Shown here: in pieces, positions 37,530-50,035 of the stretch | Position numbering within the stretch: the stretch's first letter is position 1 | Layout: every line of letters begins with the position of its first letter | Assembly (NCBI GenBank): GCA_013397075.1 | Contig: VWZS01000835.1 | Coordinates: forward strand, 705,358-769,357 | From: Rhabdornis inornatus | Lineage: Eukaryota > Chordata > Aves > Passeriformes > Rhabdornithidae | Direction: 5' to 3' | Length of the DNA: 64,000 nt | Notes under the pieces: model-generated | Seen by the model: the letters and a program-made list of their open reading frames with translations, nothing else | Database searches by the model: none | Told to the model about the DNA's origin: nothing | Translations under genes and position numbers: made by a program

Positions 37530-38753
37530 GTAAAACCGGGCAAAGTGTCCACAGCTGGTCTGTGTTAAAGACAGGGTTTGATGTCACTCTGGCAGTGGCC
37601 TTTCCCTCTCCAGTAATATCCTTCAGAGCAGCCAGGGTCAAGTCCTAAAATTCGTGTGCAGTGCTTGATCTCGGGAGTTTGTCTGGGCTGGCTGCACACC
37701 TACCTGAGAATTTGTGGCTCCTCGCTGTAAAATGTGGAGCTGATTTGTCTGTCAAAACTTGGGGAATTGTGAATGGTTTTTATTTAGTCTTGTATCCTGC
37801 ACTGTTCTTCTTAACATTGCAGATCTCTGCAAGCTCAGGGAAATTACAAATGTGCACGGTGCTGGGACAGATGTCATTCTGAATCCTGTCAGGGAAGACA
37901 GGATGCATTTGTACAGGGGAAAGAAAAATCTTAATAAATAAATAAATAACTACTGCACTTCTTTTCTGGGAACTGTCTGTCATTTAACAAGAAAATAACA
38001 AACCTACATCCCATGGTTTTCACCCTGAGGAGGGAAGAGAGCCAGAGGCTCTGTGGAGCCCTCTGGGACCTCCTTGTTTCATCTGATTTTGTCAGGGAGG
38101 ATTTCAGATACCCTGGAATAAATAAGCTTTGTGCCAGTTACTCCAGTTTAGAGCATTTGCTCTTTTCCAGATTTACAAATCTGATATTACTGTCATTTTG
38201 CACAGTAAAAAGGCCTTAATGGGTATTTTGTTTTTTATGAAAAAGATAGGAAAATTTCCTGGTTCTGTTTTAACTGGTCTCTGCAAGTAGCATCAATCCT
38301 GGTGAGGTGGGGAGTCAGTGTTTGCATATGGGCTGTTGCCAGTGACTGAATATAATGGAAATGCCTGACTTTTAAGTGATTAAAGTTCACTTCCAGTCAG
38401 TTTTTATCTCTTCTCTTGAAATGCCTATGAGTCAATCAGTTGGCCAGGAAACCTGTGCTGCACAGAACTAGTTCATATTTTATTCTGCCACAGGTTCCAG
38501 GCAGGAACTTTGCTTTTCTCCTTGCACAGGTGCATTTCCAGGGTGTCCTTGTATTAGTATCTGTGTCACAACTTTTTAATATAGTGGGTCCAAAATTTAT
38601 CTCCTTGCTGAAAACTGGTGAGCTTCTGTCTTAAGAAGTTATTAAAGAATAATCTCCAGTTGGTATTTCAAGCATATCTGAAGGAAAACATGAGTGAAGG
38701 CTGGCTGGGATTTGAGGCTGATTTACTCTAAGCTGTGTTGTTCTGGCTCTCAG
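37530..38753. other. PITPNM2 intron 2 (1.2 kb)
   Basis: Ordinary intron of 1,224 nt. It carries an (AAAT)n run at 37932-37949 and no other recognisable element. Confidence 0.9.
37932..37949. repeat. (AAAT)n microsatellite
   Basis: Four tandem AATA/AAAT units in intron 2. It is short and of no evident function. Confidence 0.8.
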
Positions 38754-38875
38754 GTACACGTGTCCTTTTGTGGAGAAATTCTCTATTGATATTGAGACGT
38801 ACTACAAAACTGACCCAGGAGACCATAACAACGTGTTCAACCTTTCTGCTGCAGAAAAAAGACAAACCATTTTAG
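38754..38875 (+). CDS. PITPNM2: PITPNM2 exon 3 (residues 98-139, PITP domain)
   Basis: Acceptor TTCTGGCTCTCAG at 38753; donor TTAG|gtgaac; 122 nt, phase 2 to phase 1. The first base completes Arg98. The exon reads YTCPFVEKFSIDIETYYKTD, then HNNVFNLSAAEKRQTIL. The TCPFVEKFSIDIET strand is near-invariant in PITPNM1 and PITPNM2, and the KTD after the tyrosines favours PITPNM2. Reading on into the intron would add about 28 residues before a stop, so retention would truncate the protein inside the PITP domain. Confidence 0.95.
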
Positions 38876-40187
38876 GTGAACAGCCTTTTTCCTCTACTTT
38901 TTCCTGTTTTGTCTTTTTCTTGGTGTGCCCATCTGTCTTTCCATCCTCCCTGAAAACAAACCTGCACCCCTGTCAGTGTCACTGAAGGTTACAACAAGTA
39001 GGGTGAGGATACCAGAATTCTTTTTTAGGCTTGATATAAATCCCGTGGAAATAATTTGAATCCCCTATCTGTAAATTTAAGCTTTTCCATCTTATTTATG
39101 CAGCTCCCAAGAGGAGTAAGACATCTCATGAATTTGGGGGTAATTTTCCTTTCCATAGAAGGGGAAAAAATAGCTGTATAATTGTGAAAATATTGCTGTT
39201 TATTTGTGTGGCTCCTTCATGTATATGAAAATGATTCCTAGCTGCACTTTTGAAGCATGAAGGTGCACTTAATTTTTGTTCCCTCTCCTTTTACTGCTGC
39301 CCTCATGCAGGTTAACCTTCACTTCACAGCTGTCTTTAGAAGATTGAGTTAATGTAAGAAATTAATGAGAAAAGGCAAAAGTATTTCATGAAAGTATTTT
39401 TGTACTTCACTTCAACTGTCCTCATTCCTGGGCCTGTCTGACCAGGCTTTCAGTGCTGAGCAGACTCAAGTCCCACTACTACACTGAGAGGTGTCACAGA
39501 GTTGTCACTTCTTGGGAAGTGTGATCCTGCCCTTCAATCCAAACTTCAGATGCTTCTGCTGAGCTCTGGGGGTTGCAGGTCTTTAAAATACATTCATTCA
39601 CTCCACTCCTGCTGCAGTTCCCACTTCTCCATTGTTGGATTGTTAATTAGGACTTTAGTTAAACTTTCTGCTTTCCACAGTACTCCTGGTCTAACAATAG
39701 CAGATAAGGAGTTCCCAGTCCCCTCCTCTGATGGACCCAAAGATGAGATGTTCCATATGTAATTCTATTCTGTAGCAGGGCAGGTGTGTTTAACTGTCTT
39801 GGCTGAGACAGCTGCAGTGCTGGGAGTGATATTAGAAAAGCTGGAAGGTGAAATGTGTAACAGATATGTGTGGAGCTGGAAAGACAGAGTGTGCAGAGCT
39901 GCCAGAGTGCTGTGGATCTGCAGTTACTGTGGGCAAAAATATCTATTTGGAGCAAAGCCTCTGTTTGCTGGAACTGTGTGTGCCCATTCCTCTGGCAGAG
40001 CTGATCTCTGCCCAGCAGCAGTGTATAAACAATTTAAATATCAGTTGTTTAAGTGTAAGTAAAAAGAAACTAAATTGCTGTAATGCTTCTGGTACTTACT
40101 AAAACAGAAATAACTCATGAAAAATGACATTTTCTTGTTTTGCTCAGGAAAAGGAAATGTCTAACTATTTTTTTTCTCTTTCTATAG
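38876..40187. other. PITPNM2 intron 3 (1.3 kb)
   Basis: Ordinary 1,312-nt intron ending in TTTTTTTTCTCTTTCTATAG. I see no repeat or other gene in it. Confidence 0.9.
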
Positions 40188-40421
40188 ATCCTATTGATAT
40201 TGTTAAAGATCCTATCCCTCCGCATGAGTACAAAGCTGAGGAGGATCCAAAGCTGTATAAATCAGTGAAGACTAAAAGAGGGCCTCTCTCAGAAGATTGG
40301 ATTCAAGAGTACAAGAACAACCCTGGGAAATACCCCATCATGTGTGCATATAAACTGTGTAAAGTGGAGTTCAGATACTGGGGGATGCAGTCGAAAATCG
40401 AGCGCTTTATCCACGATGTTG
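40188..40421 (+). CDS. PITPNM2: PITPNM2 exon 4 (residues 139-217, PITP domain)
   Basis: Acceptor CTCTTTCTATAG at 40187; donor GTTG|gtgagc; 234 nt, phase 1 to phase 1. It encodes PIDIVKDPIPPHEYKAEEDP, then KTKRGPLSEDW and IMCAYKLCKVEFRYWGMQSK with IERFIHDVG. CAYKLCKVEFRYWGMQ is the strongest family signature, forming core strands and the helix of the PITP fold. The exon length is divisible by three and its ends share a phase, but skipping it would gut the lipid-transfer domain. Confidence 0.96.
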
Positions 40422-40675
40422 GTGAGCATTTATGGTCTTGCAGAGTTCACTCCTTAATGTTTGCACTGAATTGAAACATGAAGGTGAGGTCTGTGCAATG
40501 CATCACATCCCAAGATATGTCTGTGAAGAGATTCTCAGGTCTGATGACTCTATGGGTCAGGTCAGAAAAAAAACCTGTTATTCTGTCACTTATAATGGTG
40601 GTATGTACAAATATAAACCACTTGTACCCACTGAAAAGGTTTCAAGTCCTGTGTAGGCAAGATCTTGCATTCTTC

Positions 40676-40694
40676 TTTTTTTTTTTTTTTTTTT
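40676..40694. repeat. Poly-T tract (19 T)
   Basis: Nineteen consecutive T, the longest homopolymer I found in the window, about 250 bp after exon 4. No retroelement body is attached that I can recognise. Confidence 0.85.
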
Positions 40695-43600
40695 AAGATA
40701 AACTTGCCAGATGATTTTTAAACTCTGTCAGTCTTCTTTTTTGTGACCAAAATCCATCCTGAAGGGCTGCCTAAAGAAATAAGCTTTGCTTCGGTGTCCT
40801 GAGTGATTCCAGAAAACCACTCCCTGGAGCATCCCTAGTTTCTGCTTGCTTTGTGACAGGGCTGCTGGGTCTCTGTGTGGCTCTGAGTTGTGAGTAAATG
40901 TCCTCCTTTGATGGATGCATCATTCTTAGGTCAGGTCTTTTAAGGAGGAATTGGATGTGTCTGGGAGTAACTAAGTGGAGACAGTGCAGGTGGTGGCAGT
41001 GCTGGCAGTAATTTGTTCCTTGCAGAAAATCTATAAAACACATGATACAGTTTCTGAGCCTTGCCATAAATGACGAGTGGAAAACTTAAATGGTGTTTTA
41101 AAGGAGCATTCCTATCTGAAAGGGCAGAGCTCTGTCTGTCCTCTGGCAAAGAAAATGCCAGAAAAAGGCTGTGTAGAGGATGCTATCACCTTCCTGTGCA
41201 CTGAAAATCCTCCTGCATGAACTCTACAACTCTGCTTTTGATGTGCAAGTCTTCATGAAGTGCTTGATTCTAGCATAAGTAATTTTCAAGCTCTTTGCAG
41301 TCACACCGTGCTCCTGAGAGCCGATGTGAAAAACACTGATAGAGCAGTGGACAATGGTGTGCACCTCTCTCTGAATGCTCACAGGTGGTTTTCTTACAGT
41401 TCCTTTGCTTTTCTTTAGGCAGGGATGGAAGTTTTTCCTGCTGTAGACTGTGTTACAAGTGCCTCTCTGCACTGAACTCCCTTGGCGTTTCAGTGACACG
41501 GGTTAATTTAGTGTATGCTGGAAAACGCGGAGGCAGAATAACAACTCCATTGTATCTGTTAAATGAAAAAGGAGCACGTGACTCTTCCAGTTGTTCAGAG
41601 GTGTTTGGCATAGATTAACTTGGTCCCTTAGAAATATTGCTTTTGTATTCTGTGAAAGATTGCCTGCCATTTCCCTCTTGATTGAGGCTTTGCAGAGAGC
41701 AGAACCAGCTCATTGTCTGTCTTTCAAAAGCTTTTCCAGCCTGTTATAAAGATGGCAAATAGTGTTTCTCAAAGTGGTTAAGTTGTATAAAATCAGGAAA
41801 GTCTTTTAGGCAAGACAAAGTAGAGTGAATTAAAAGTGAAAGTAAAAGCCTGGGGGTATCTGCAGGAGCTGTGTGGCCTCCCCCTGCCCTGGGATAGCTG
41901 TGGGGAAACTCTGAGTGGGCAAAGTGCCACAGCATTTGTACCAAAGCCAGCAATGTATGAGGATGTTTGAGTTGGAAAGGTGTGGTTACAATAGGACTGA
42001 CCAGAATTAGATGGAGATCCCTGTGTGGGGCTTTCAGCTGGTGGCCAAAAGCAGATGGAGACCATTGTGCATTGTGCAATGATGGTAAGCCAAGCTTCCA
42101 GGAGCCAGAGATGTTGTGGTGGGTCAGCCCCTTCTTCCTTGGCATTTTCCTCCGGGTTCCTCTGTTCCCAACTCGAGCGAATTTATTTCTTGGGGAATTA
42201 GCTCACCCTGTTGAGGGTCACCAAGCCAGCAGGGAAACAAACAGCAGGATCCAAACTCTGCCCAATGGGGAGCAAAGTTTAGTGGAGTGAACTAAAATTA
42301 GAGAATGGGTTGGAAAAAGAGCAGGTCTGAGGTAAGTGATGGATGTCTTGTGTGATGTGGAAGGGCTGCTGAGCACAGAGGGAGGAACTCTGGGGGACAG
42401 TGTTGAAACGTTCTCACTCGTACTGAGTGCAGCAGCCATTCTTTCCCATGACTAATTGGACAGTTACTCAGTGCTTTGACAGCCTGAGACACAGACTAAA
42501 ATTGTGATTGTGGGCTATTAGTCTACTTGGCTGTAATATTTGTATGCTTTTTTACTCCTTTCCCATAGATCTTAAGTTTAATTGGACTGGCACTGCATAA
42601 TGTTCTGCTCCCACTTGCTTCCTAATGGTGCATGTGGGCTCTGAGTCTTTTGTTGTTAAACAAGTGTGTTGACTGTGTATGGGTTATTAATTATATACTG
42701 TGGCAAAGTGTGTTCCATCCCAGTAACTGGAGCTTTGTCTAAGCCACTGTGTCCTAGGCTAAATATGCCCAAATTGCTGCACAGTGGCGAAGTGGTTTTT
42801 GAAAGCTCTTTTGCAGAACTTTGGCTTCACTAAAGCACTCAAATGACTCAGTTCATCCACTGTCCACTGGATCCCAAAGGTAGAGTTTTGTCTTTCCAAG
42901 AGGAGGCAGGTTGCTGTTGGTGTGATGTGATCGCAGACTTTTCTTTGAAACAGTTCTGAGCGAGGGAGGGCAGGGAAGCAAAGAGGTGTAACTGCAGGTG
43001 GATTGGTTGGATTGTGCTGACAAGATTATGGGATCTGTTGGGACTGTCAGAAAATAGTGTTGCACATGGACAATCAGGCATCCTATATTTGCTGTCAGGA
43101 AATTGTGACAGTGCATTATAAAATTATTTGGGAAGTTGCTTCTGGATACAGAGTCAATGGATATCTGAACAGTTGCTTCATTTGGATATTGAGGGTATTT
43201 GAGGCAGAATTTGTTGGTGGGTTTTCTAATTTATTTCCATTAAGTTCCTATTACATTTACTATTTTCATTTCGTGTTGAAGAACAAGCGCAGAACTACAG
43301 ACCAAAGCTTTTTGAATTCACATGGAGCCTCCTCTCTGCCCCTTGTCTAATGTCATTTACACTTCCTTTTGTATGATGGAGTCCAGCACCACAAATCATT
43401 TACAGGAGTCAGCACCTCATGGGTTCAACCAGCCTCTGAGTTGTTGAGGTAGTGAGCTGGAAACCAAATGATTTAAATGTTTGCACCCTGCTCAGCTCTT
43501 CACAGATGATCTTTCTGCACAGCACAGTGGGAAATGTTACAATAATTAAATCAACACATGATGACGGGTGCTCTGAACTCAGCCTGCACATTTGTGCATG

Positions 43601-44107
43601 TGTGATGTTATTGTTTGTTTTTTTAAACGAAGCATTGCACTGTGGAGGAATGATAGTCTGCTTAAAAACTGATAACCAGCTGGTACCCTTGTCAAAAAAC
43701 CTCTTCCCATTTTTACTGGGTGACTTCAGTGAGGTGCCTGATGAGGCTGGGAGTTTTCCTCTGATTCTGGGGAAGAAGGCTCAGATAAGCTTGGGGCATG
43801 TTGGTGGAGGGGGAAGACCTGCTGGCAAGACGAACTTCCAACTGTGCTGCAGCTGGGGCTGTGTGTGATAAGGACTTCTCTGGCTGAGCAGGACACATTT
43901 ACACCTTCTCTCCTTCCAGGGAGAAAAAGGAAAGCCAGCTGGGCCACAGATTCCCTCAGCACTCTACTGATGGGCATCTGCTACAAAGAGAGTTTTTCCC
44001 AATTATGTTCTTTCCTGTGTCTGGTGTCTCCCCTCCTTTTCACTTTCCAATAAAAAACCTGTTTTTCTCTACGGTTTTGATACAAAAATGCTTTGAGACT
44101 TGTTTTC

Positions 44108-44123
44108 TTTTTTTTTTTTTTTT
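44108..44123. repeat. Poly-T tract (16 T)
   Basis: Sixteen consecutive T in intron 4, followed by CACGGCATAGGG. Simple homopolymer. Confidence 0.8.
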
Positions 44124-45794
44124 CACGGCATAGGGAGAGCAGCAGTGTCTGGACTGGGGAGGTCAGTCATTTGTAGCTGGATCCTGGCTCCCTGTGGCTG
44201 TGTGGGACACTTGTTGTGTTCCCCGGGTCTCTGCTGCAGGCTGGGCAGGAATTCAGTGCCCACTGCTGTGCACAGAGGAGCCCCTCAAGTTCTCTTCCCT
44301 AGCACTGAAACCTTTTCTGTAAGCCATGACTTTTATTTTTCCATTTCTTTTGTACCTTCACAGCCTCATTCTCCCCCAGGTTTTCTCCTTGTGTTTAAGA
44401 AAAAGAAATGCAGCACTGCTGGCACATCCTAGGTGAAGGCCAAATGGTGGGAAAGTAATCTGTTTTTTGGACTTCTTAACTAACCTGGAGGGGTAGAGGC
44501 ACAGCAGCTGTGAAGCCCTGCAGTGCCATCCTATTTTCAAAGCAGCAAAGCTTTAAGGAAGGGTGGTTTGGGATGTCTAATCAAAGGGATGTGAGCAGGG
44601 CACATGGGGAGGTCTGTGGGTTGGCAGGAAGCAGTGCAGGTGATTTTTGAGATCTAAGAAGGCAGAGAGGAACTTCAAGAGACTTTTTTTACCCCCAAGT
44701 GGTTTTCATGTTCCCTGTGATGTTAGTCCATTAAAACACAGATATGTGGTTGGTGGCATCTGTGACTCTACACAGAGAATTTCTGAGGAGTTGGGGCACT
44801 GATACATCAAGGCTGGATTCAGGAGCAGGAGTGGAGCCTGCTGAGCCCTTGAATGGGGGAAGCTGTGGGATAAAAGCAACATTCACTTCTGTGTCTGATC
44901 ACAGTCTGTTTTCAGGGTGTTCCAAGCAAGGTAGAAGTGGACACTGAGTGTGAAAGTCCAAAGGGTGGTGAGCTGTTGGGGACAGCAAGAGAAATGTTTT
45001 CTTGGCTTTCAGTGTGGGTGTGATGCGAATTTAATCTTGTCTTTTAAGCTCTGTTGGTTGTCAATCATAACAGGAGGTGAAGAGGCTAAAACATTCTCCT
45101 GTAGTTCTGCAAAAAGTAATCTGGCAGGGGAAATAACTCTGAATCTCGACTTAGGTTGAATGGAATGAAGGTACTGAAGGCTGTCATGCTGCCCCCAGAA
45201 GGTCACGCTCTGCTGGCTCAAACTTGCCTCTCCCTTCTGAAAGTCAGTTCAGCAAACTGCATCAAATATTGATAGATTTAATGTGACTGTATGAATGAAG
45301 TTCAGGTTGAGCTGGTCCATGGCATTAGCTGCTGATCTCAGTGGCCGTGTCCTCCTGACAGCCTGCCTGGGGATGACTGGTGGCATTAAGGACTGACCAA
45401 AGAGCAGAACAGAATAAAGTGCTCAGACCTGGAAGGAGATAAACATATAAAAATATGCTTTTGCGTGTTTAAGAAAACAAATAAACAAAAAGTGATTGCT
45501 GAAAACAAACTGGATCTTTAGGCTGGAATCACAGAAACTGTGACAGTAGTGGGATCTAAGGTTTTCTGTACAACAGGGAAGCCTGTGTTGCTGGAAGCAC
45601 CTTAGACCCCCTGCACATGGTGGGACTATCCCCTTTGGCCATGCTCCTGGTGGTGGAGAGTGGCTTATGAGGGATGTCTTTCCTCATGGTGGTGCTTAGA
45701 GAGCTCGATCTGCAGCTCCCAAAATCTAAGTTATTCTAATTTAGCCTGTTGATTGCTCCCTTAATCCCACTGACAGCAAATCCCACTGGTGCTT

Positions 45795-45870
45795 TTGGCT
45801 TGTCCTTCAACCCATCTCTGCCTCAGTTTCCTAGTAATTAAAGAGGGGGCAATGTTAATTGATTGTTTAT
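45795..45870 (+). repeat. MIR-like SINE fragment (3' half)
   Basis: TTTTGGCTTGTCCTTCAACC, then CATCTCTGCCTCAGTTTCCT, AGTAATTAAAGAGGGGG. This follows the MIR order CTTGGGCAAGTCCCTCAACC, CTCTGTGCCTCAGTTTCCT, CATCTGTAAAATGGGG. The CTGCCTCAGTTTCCT core is exact. Confidence 0.65.
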
Positions 45871-46457
45871 TATCAGAAAAATTCCTGAGGATCGGTTGGT
45901 CAGTATTTACAGAAGCTTTAAAAGCATCATTACTGCTGTGTGATCCTATCAGGAATAAATAGCAGTTTGGAGTTTTGACCTGTTGTAAGCTTTTAAGGAA
46001 TAATATTGGTGGAAATCCTGAGTTTTAAAGTCTTGGGGATGTGATGATGTTACTGAGTGAGTCTAAGTCTTGAGGAGTGTATCTGTTGCCTGGTCAGGTG
46101 CATTGTGTGTTGATACTGAGGCTGTTCTTCCTTTCAGATATGTGATGCGTTGAAATATTTTAAATTGGCTTTACCCACTCCATTTTTCTCCTGCAGCAGA
46201 AGACAGATGGTATCTGCAAAATAAAGCATCTTTATTCCCTCCCTTACTTTGCTTTCTATCCCATTATCTCAGAAGCTCTGGTTTGTGATGCTGTTTTACT
46301 GATACATAGAAACCAGGTGCAGAAAAGGGGTTTCCAAGGAAAGGAAAGGTGTGGGATGTGCTTCTGTAATTTAACAACTGGGGAGGGCTGTGGAGCATTC
46401 ATCAAGGAATGACTTGAAACTCTCAAGGATTAAGAAAAAAAAACTCAGTAGCTGCTG

Positions 46458-46482
46458 TTGTTTTGTTTTGTTTTGTTTTTTA
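46458..46482. repeat. (TTTTG)n pentanucleotide repeat
   Basis: Three to four TTTTG units ending in a T run, in intron 4 about 400 bp before exon 5. Confidence 0.85.
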
Positions 46483-46874
46483 ATTCCTGGTAATATATTT
46501 TACTTTGAAGATGAGATCCAAATGTTACAACTTCCTAGAACTTCAGGGAATTGAAACTGTGGTCTCTGTGTAGCTCCTCCTTGGTGAAACAGGCAGCCAA
46601 AGTCTTCCATCCAAAATTAGGAAATGCCTTTCCAGGTTAAAAGCAGTGACAGAAGACTGGCTGATTTCAGAGCATGGTTTGTTACGAAGAATTGAGGAGA
46701 TAAAGTACATGAAGTGACCAGTTTGCCACCCTGACTGTGTGCAGGTCCAGCACTGCAGCACTGCGGGTTGGATGTCACTGTAGTGTCCCTGCCGTGGTGT
46801 TAGAGGCTTTGGGAGGGGCACACGTTGGTTCCTGCCGTTTGTGCTCTGGTGACAGGGACGTTTTGGCTTTGCAG

Positions 46875-47198
46875 GCCTGCGGAAGGTCATGGTCCGGGCC
46901 CACCGCCAGGCCTGGTGCTGGCAGGACGAGTGGTATGGGCTCACCATTGAGGACATCCGGCAGCTGGAGAAGGAGGCCCAGCTGATGCTGGCCCAGAAGA
47001 TGGCCCAGTTCTGTGGTGAGAATGACCCAGAGCAGCACGGTGTCAAGGACACTCCTGGGGAGAAGGACGTGGAGCCCAGCACGGGGTCACCTGCCGACAC
47101 CGAGGACGCCTCTGCGAACAGCGACGCGGCCTCCGGCAGGTCCCTCACCAAGCAATGGTCCACCTCCTCCAAGTCCTCACGGTCTTCAAAGAGAGGAG
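46875..47198 (+). CDS. PITPNM2: PITPNM2 exon 5 (residues 217-325, end of PITP domain and acidic/Ser linker)
   Basis: Acceptor TTTTGGCTTTGCAG at 46874; donor GGAG|gtaaga; 324 nt, phase 1 to phase 1. The first half, LRKVMVRAHRQAWCWQDEWY then IEDIRQLEKEAQLMLAQKMA, is the C-terminal helix region that closes the PITP pocket. The second half (from about residue 262) is low-complexity and acidic, rich in Glu, Asp, Ser and Thr. It ends in KQWSTSSKSSRSSKRG, a basic Ser-rich stretch typical of phosphorylated linkers. The exon is GC-rich and its antisense strand happens to be open for 250 codons; that frame is a shadow. Confidence 0.95.
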
Positions 47199-48659
47199 GT
47201 AAGATGCTGCCGATGACTGGCTCGTCTGAGCTCATGGAGGTTGGGTTTTTGGGAGGTTGGACCGTGTCTCCTTGTGGCAGGTGCCTTTGGGACAATGTGT
47301 ATTAGTCCTGTTAGCTCAGAGGCCTTCTCTGCTGGTGCTGCGGGCTCAGTGTTCTCAGGTGACCTGTTTTGGGTTTGGGAAGGTTTCTAATCATCCCATA
47401 ACTCTGACTCAGTGTCCCGTGGCAGAGTTGTTGCCAATGACAAAAGCACAGAATCTGTAAACACACCTTAGAGGAGCGAGCAGGAGCTGGCTGGCAGCAC
47501 TGGGGCTCAAAAGACAGCCAGCAGCACAGAGTTAGTCCTTGTTACCCAGGAGCCACTGGTGGCTTTCCAAGGCCCTTCCATGGTGTCCCCTTCTGGATAT
47601 CTGCTTGTCCTTGATACCTGTGTCACAGCAGGTGCCTGTGCTCCTTGGCCAGGGTTCTGTTCCACCATGTGCCTGTCATTTCAGGAGGGGTGTTTGGCTC
47701 CATGGGGCTGCACACAGTGAAATATCTCATCAGCTACTGGGGAGATCAAGGCAGGAGTCCCCAAAGGTGCCTGCTGGGGCTGCTGACTTCCCCTGCTGAT
47801 GATATGCAGTAGCTGGATGCAAAACCTCACCCTGGGATTATGTGGGACTGTACATTTCCTTTTTAAACACCATTCAGGAAGCTTTCTGGATTTTGATGTG
47901 AAAGCTCTGCTGTGGATTCCCTGTAAGGACTCAGCTTTGAGTCTTGGATTTTGTTACTCCCCTCTCCCTCCCTCGAGGCTCACCTCATTTTGCTGTACTT
48001 CTCTTCTTTGGACCATTCTGTACAAAGGGGTGAATCCCTGGTGGGTTACAGCCACAAGGTTCAAATCAGTAACTCCCTCTCTGCTTAGCCAAGTGCTGCT
48101 GGTAGCAGGGAAATAGCAGCTCTCACTGAAAGAGGGAAAAAAAATCATGAAAACCCCAAGGGGCAGCATTTCTTCCAGTGACGGTGGAAGGGAACATCTG
48201 GGTGAGTGAAGCTTCTCCATCTATCACATGCACTAAATATCGGGAGTTGAGTCTCCATTTTTATTTCCCACTCCATCACTGATTTCATCGTGGGGTGAAT
48301 GAGAGAGGAGCAGTAGTTTTACCTTGCGATGACTCACTCGAGTGAGCCCCAGGGAAGAACCTACCAGATGCTTCATAAATCACTGCATAAAGATAAAAAT
48401 ACTGGCTACTTTGCCTGCACCAGGATTTTATATTGATGCACCCATCTCCCATTATGCTCTTTGCACAAACCCCCTCTTCCACTGCTGACATGTTCACTGG
48501 GAGCTGGAGTTTTCAGACCTCTCCAGATTTCACTTGAAGGTTTTCACTGGGAGCAAAGCATGAATTTCTTTTCAACTGCAGAATGTCTCAGCTTTTACAG
48601 GGAAAAGTAATGAAAGAAATTAATTGTGATGTGCTGGGAAGTACGTCACACAGATATTT

Positions 48660-48960
48660 TAATCCTCCTTCATGCTGGCAGCGCATTACCATATGGAAGC
48701 AAGGAGGGCTGTCGCGACGCACCGCCACCTCCAGCTGAAAAAAATGCCTTTTCTCCAAAAGATTTTCCTTTTCTCCACCCGAGCGAGACCTCTGGTGATG
48801 GCAGGACCCTTGTCGCCCTCCCATATGTTATTAGGTGCTCTATTTTTAGCAACAATTATGCGAGTCCTTGACGTCACTCCAGCTGAATTAGCTCTGCTCC
48901 GCCACCTCCTCGCTGGCTGCTCCCGAGGGGTGGGCGCTGGGCTGCTGGGGGTGCTGAGCT
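48660..48960. promoter_or_regulatory. Candidate enhancer/promoter block: CRE, MEF2 site, two E-boxes
   Basis: Within about 190 bp lie CATATG at 48690-48695, the palindrome TCGCGA at 48712-48717, CATATG at 48822-48827, a MEF2-consensus CTATTTTTAG at 48840-48849 and a perfect CRE TGACGTCA at 48869-48876. CpG is locally frequent compared with the flanking intron. This combination resembles activity-dependent enhancers used in neurons and muscle. Regulation of PITPNM2 is inferred; no conservation data were available. Confidence 0.45.
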
Positions 48961-49479
48961 GCAATGACATGACTCTGCACAGGGTCTCCATCCTCGTTCC
49001 ATGTGACAGCCGGGTGGGAGATCAGAGGAATTTTACTTTTATATTCAACTCTGTTGGAACAATAGCACAAAACAGCTCGTGCGGCTGTCACAGTAACTGG
49101 AGCCTTTCAGGCTCTTGTATATGCTAAATGAGAACTTGTCAATCTCCTCAGGTTTTTGCTGGGTTAGGTGACTGCTGTGAGTGCTTTGTGTGCTCTGTGT
49201 GACAGGCACGAGGGGACAAACCCTCTCTTCCATCGTTCTCTGGACAGCGCTCCCTTCAGCAGGCGGCTGTTCTGAGACAACTTCAGTTGAGAAGAGCTCA
49301 GGCTGGATGGTTGCTAAATTATATGTGAAGAGAAGAAAAGAAAAGAAGAAGCCATAATGTGTTTATATTTAGCTCAGAGAACTCTGGAGGGGAAAGTGAA
49401 AGGGAGCAGGTAGGTGTGAGAACAGGAGGGCAAACAGCACTAAAAGGACTTTGGGGTTTCTCTTTGCTTTGTCAGGACT

Positions 49480-49850
49480 GCCGCTCCCTTTGAAGTTGTC
49501 AAACAGCATGTTGTTTAAATCATTCAAGTTTAAAGTTTAAATAGCTCTCTAATCCAATTTGTGTGGAAGCAATTTCCTTCCAGAAAACAGATTATTCCTC
49601 TCCAGACTGCTCTGCTCAGCTACCCACCCAAAAGTTAGCGAAGCAGAGGCATGGCTTGTGTGCTTATGAGAGGCACAGAGAGAGCTTCCAATCAGCCTGC
49701 TTCCTTCCTAATTGCAAACTTTAAAACCCAGCTGATTTTGCACGTCCTACTAACAATTATAAATAGCTGCCATTCAAAATAGCAGAAGAGAGTGATCCAA
49801 GCAGCTTTGCTTTAATGTAGCATCTTGCTGGCAGGTTCTACCAACAGTAA
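49480..49850. promoter_or_regulatory. AT-rich block with a MEF2-type site
   Basis: TTATAAATAG at 49757-49766 fits the MEF2 consensus YTAWWWWTAR. Nearby are TTTAAATCATTCAAG, two overlapping GTTTAAA words and CCAATCAG-like words. The block has the look of a conserved non-coding element, but that was not tested. Confidence 0.3.
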
Positions 49851-50035
49851 ACAAACAGGATCTGTAAAGCGGTACACTGACATCACACCAGCATCATCGG
49901 GGTTTTGTGTTTTTTAATATTGCAGCAGTGAATTTTCTTAGAGAGCACATGATTCTTCCTCCAGCAAAGATCATGTTGGGAACTCTCCGTCTTGTCGATG
50001 TAGCGTTTCGCATAAAGCTTTTTTGTTTTTTCCAG

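Larger units (their letters stand above)
40422..46874. other. PITPNM2 intron 4 (6.5 kb)
   Basis: It holds poly-T tracts at 40676-40694 and 44108-44123, a MIR-like fragment near 45795, and a (TTTTG)n run near 46458. I find no additional exon or other gene. Confidence 0.88.
47199..50035. other. PITPNM2 intron 5 (2.8 kb) with candidate enhancer or alternative promoter DNA
   Basis: Apart from ordinary intron, 48660-48960 is CpG-bearing and dense in transcription-factor sites, and 49480-49850 is an AT-rich block with a MEF2-type site. There is a GAAA-rich purine run near 49327. No exon was found inside. Confidence 0.85.

Noticed and set aside
37180..37641. 153-codon minus-strand frame over exon 2
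   Set aside because: Antisense shadow of exon 2; no family match.
46543..47295. 250-codon open frame on the minus strand
   Set aside because: It is antisense to exon 5, whose GC-rich, Ser/Glu-rich codons leave the opposite strand open. It has no recognisable family or splice support.
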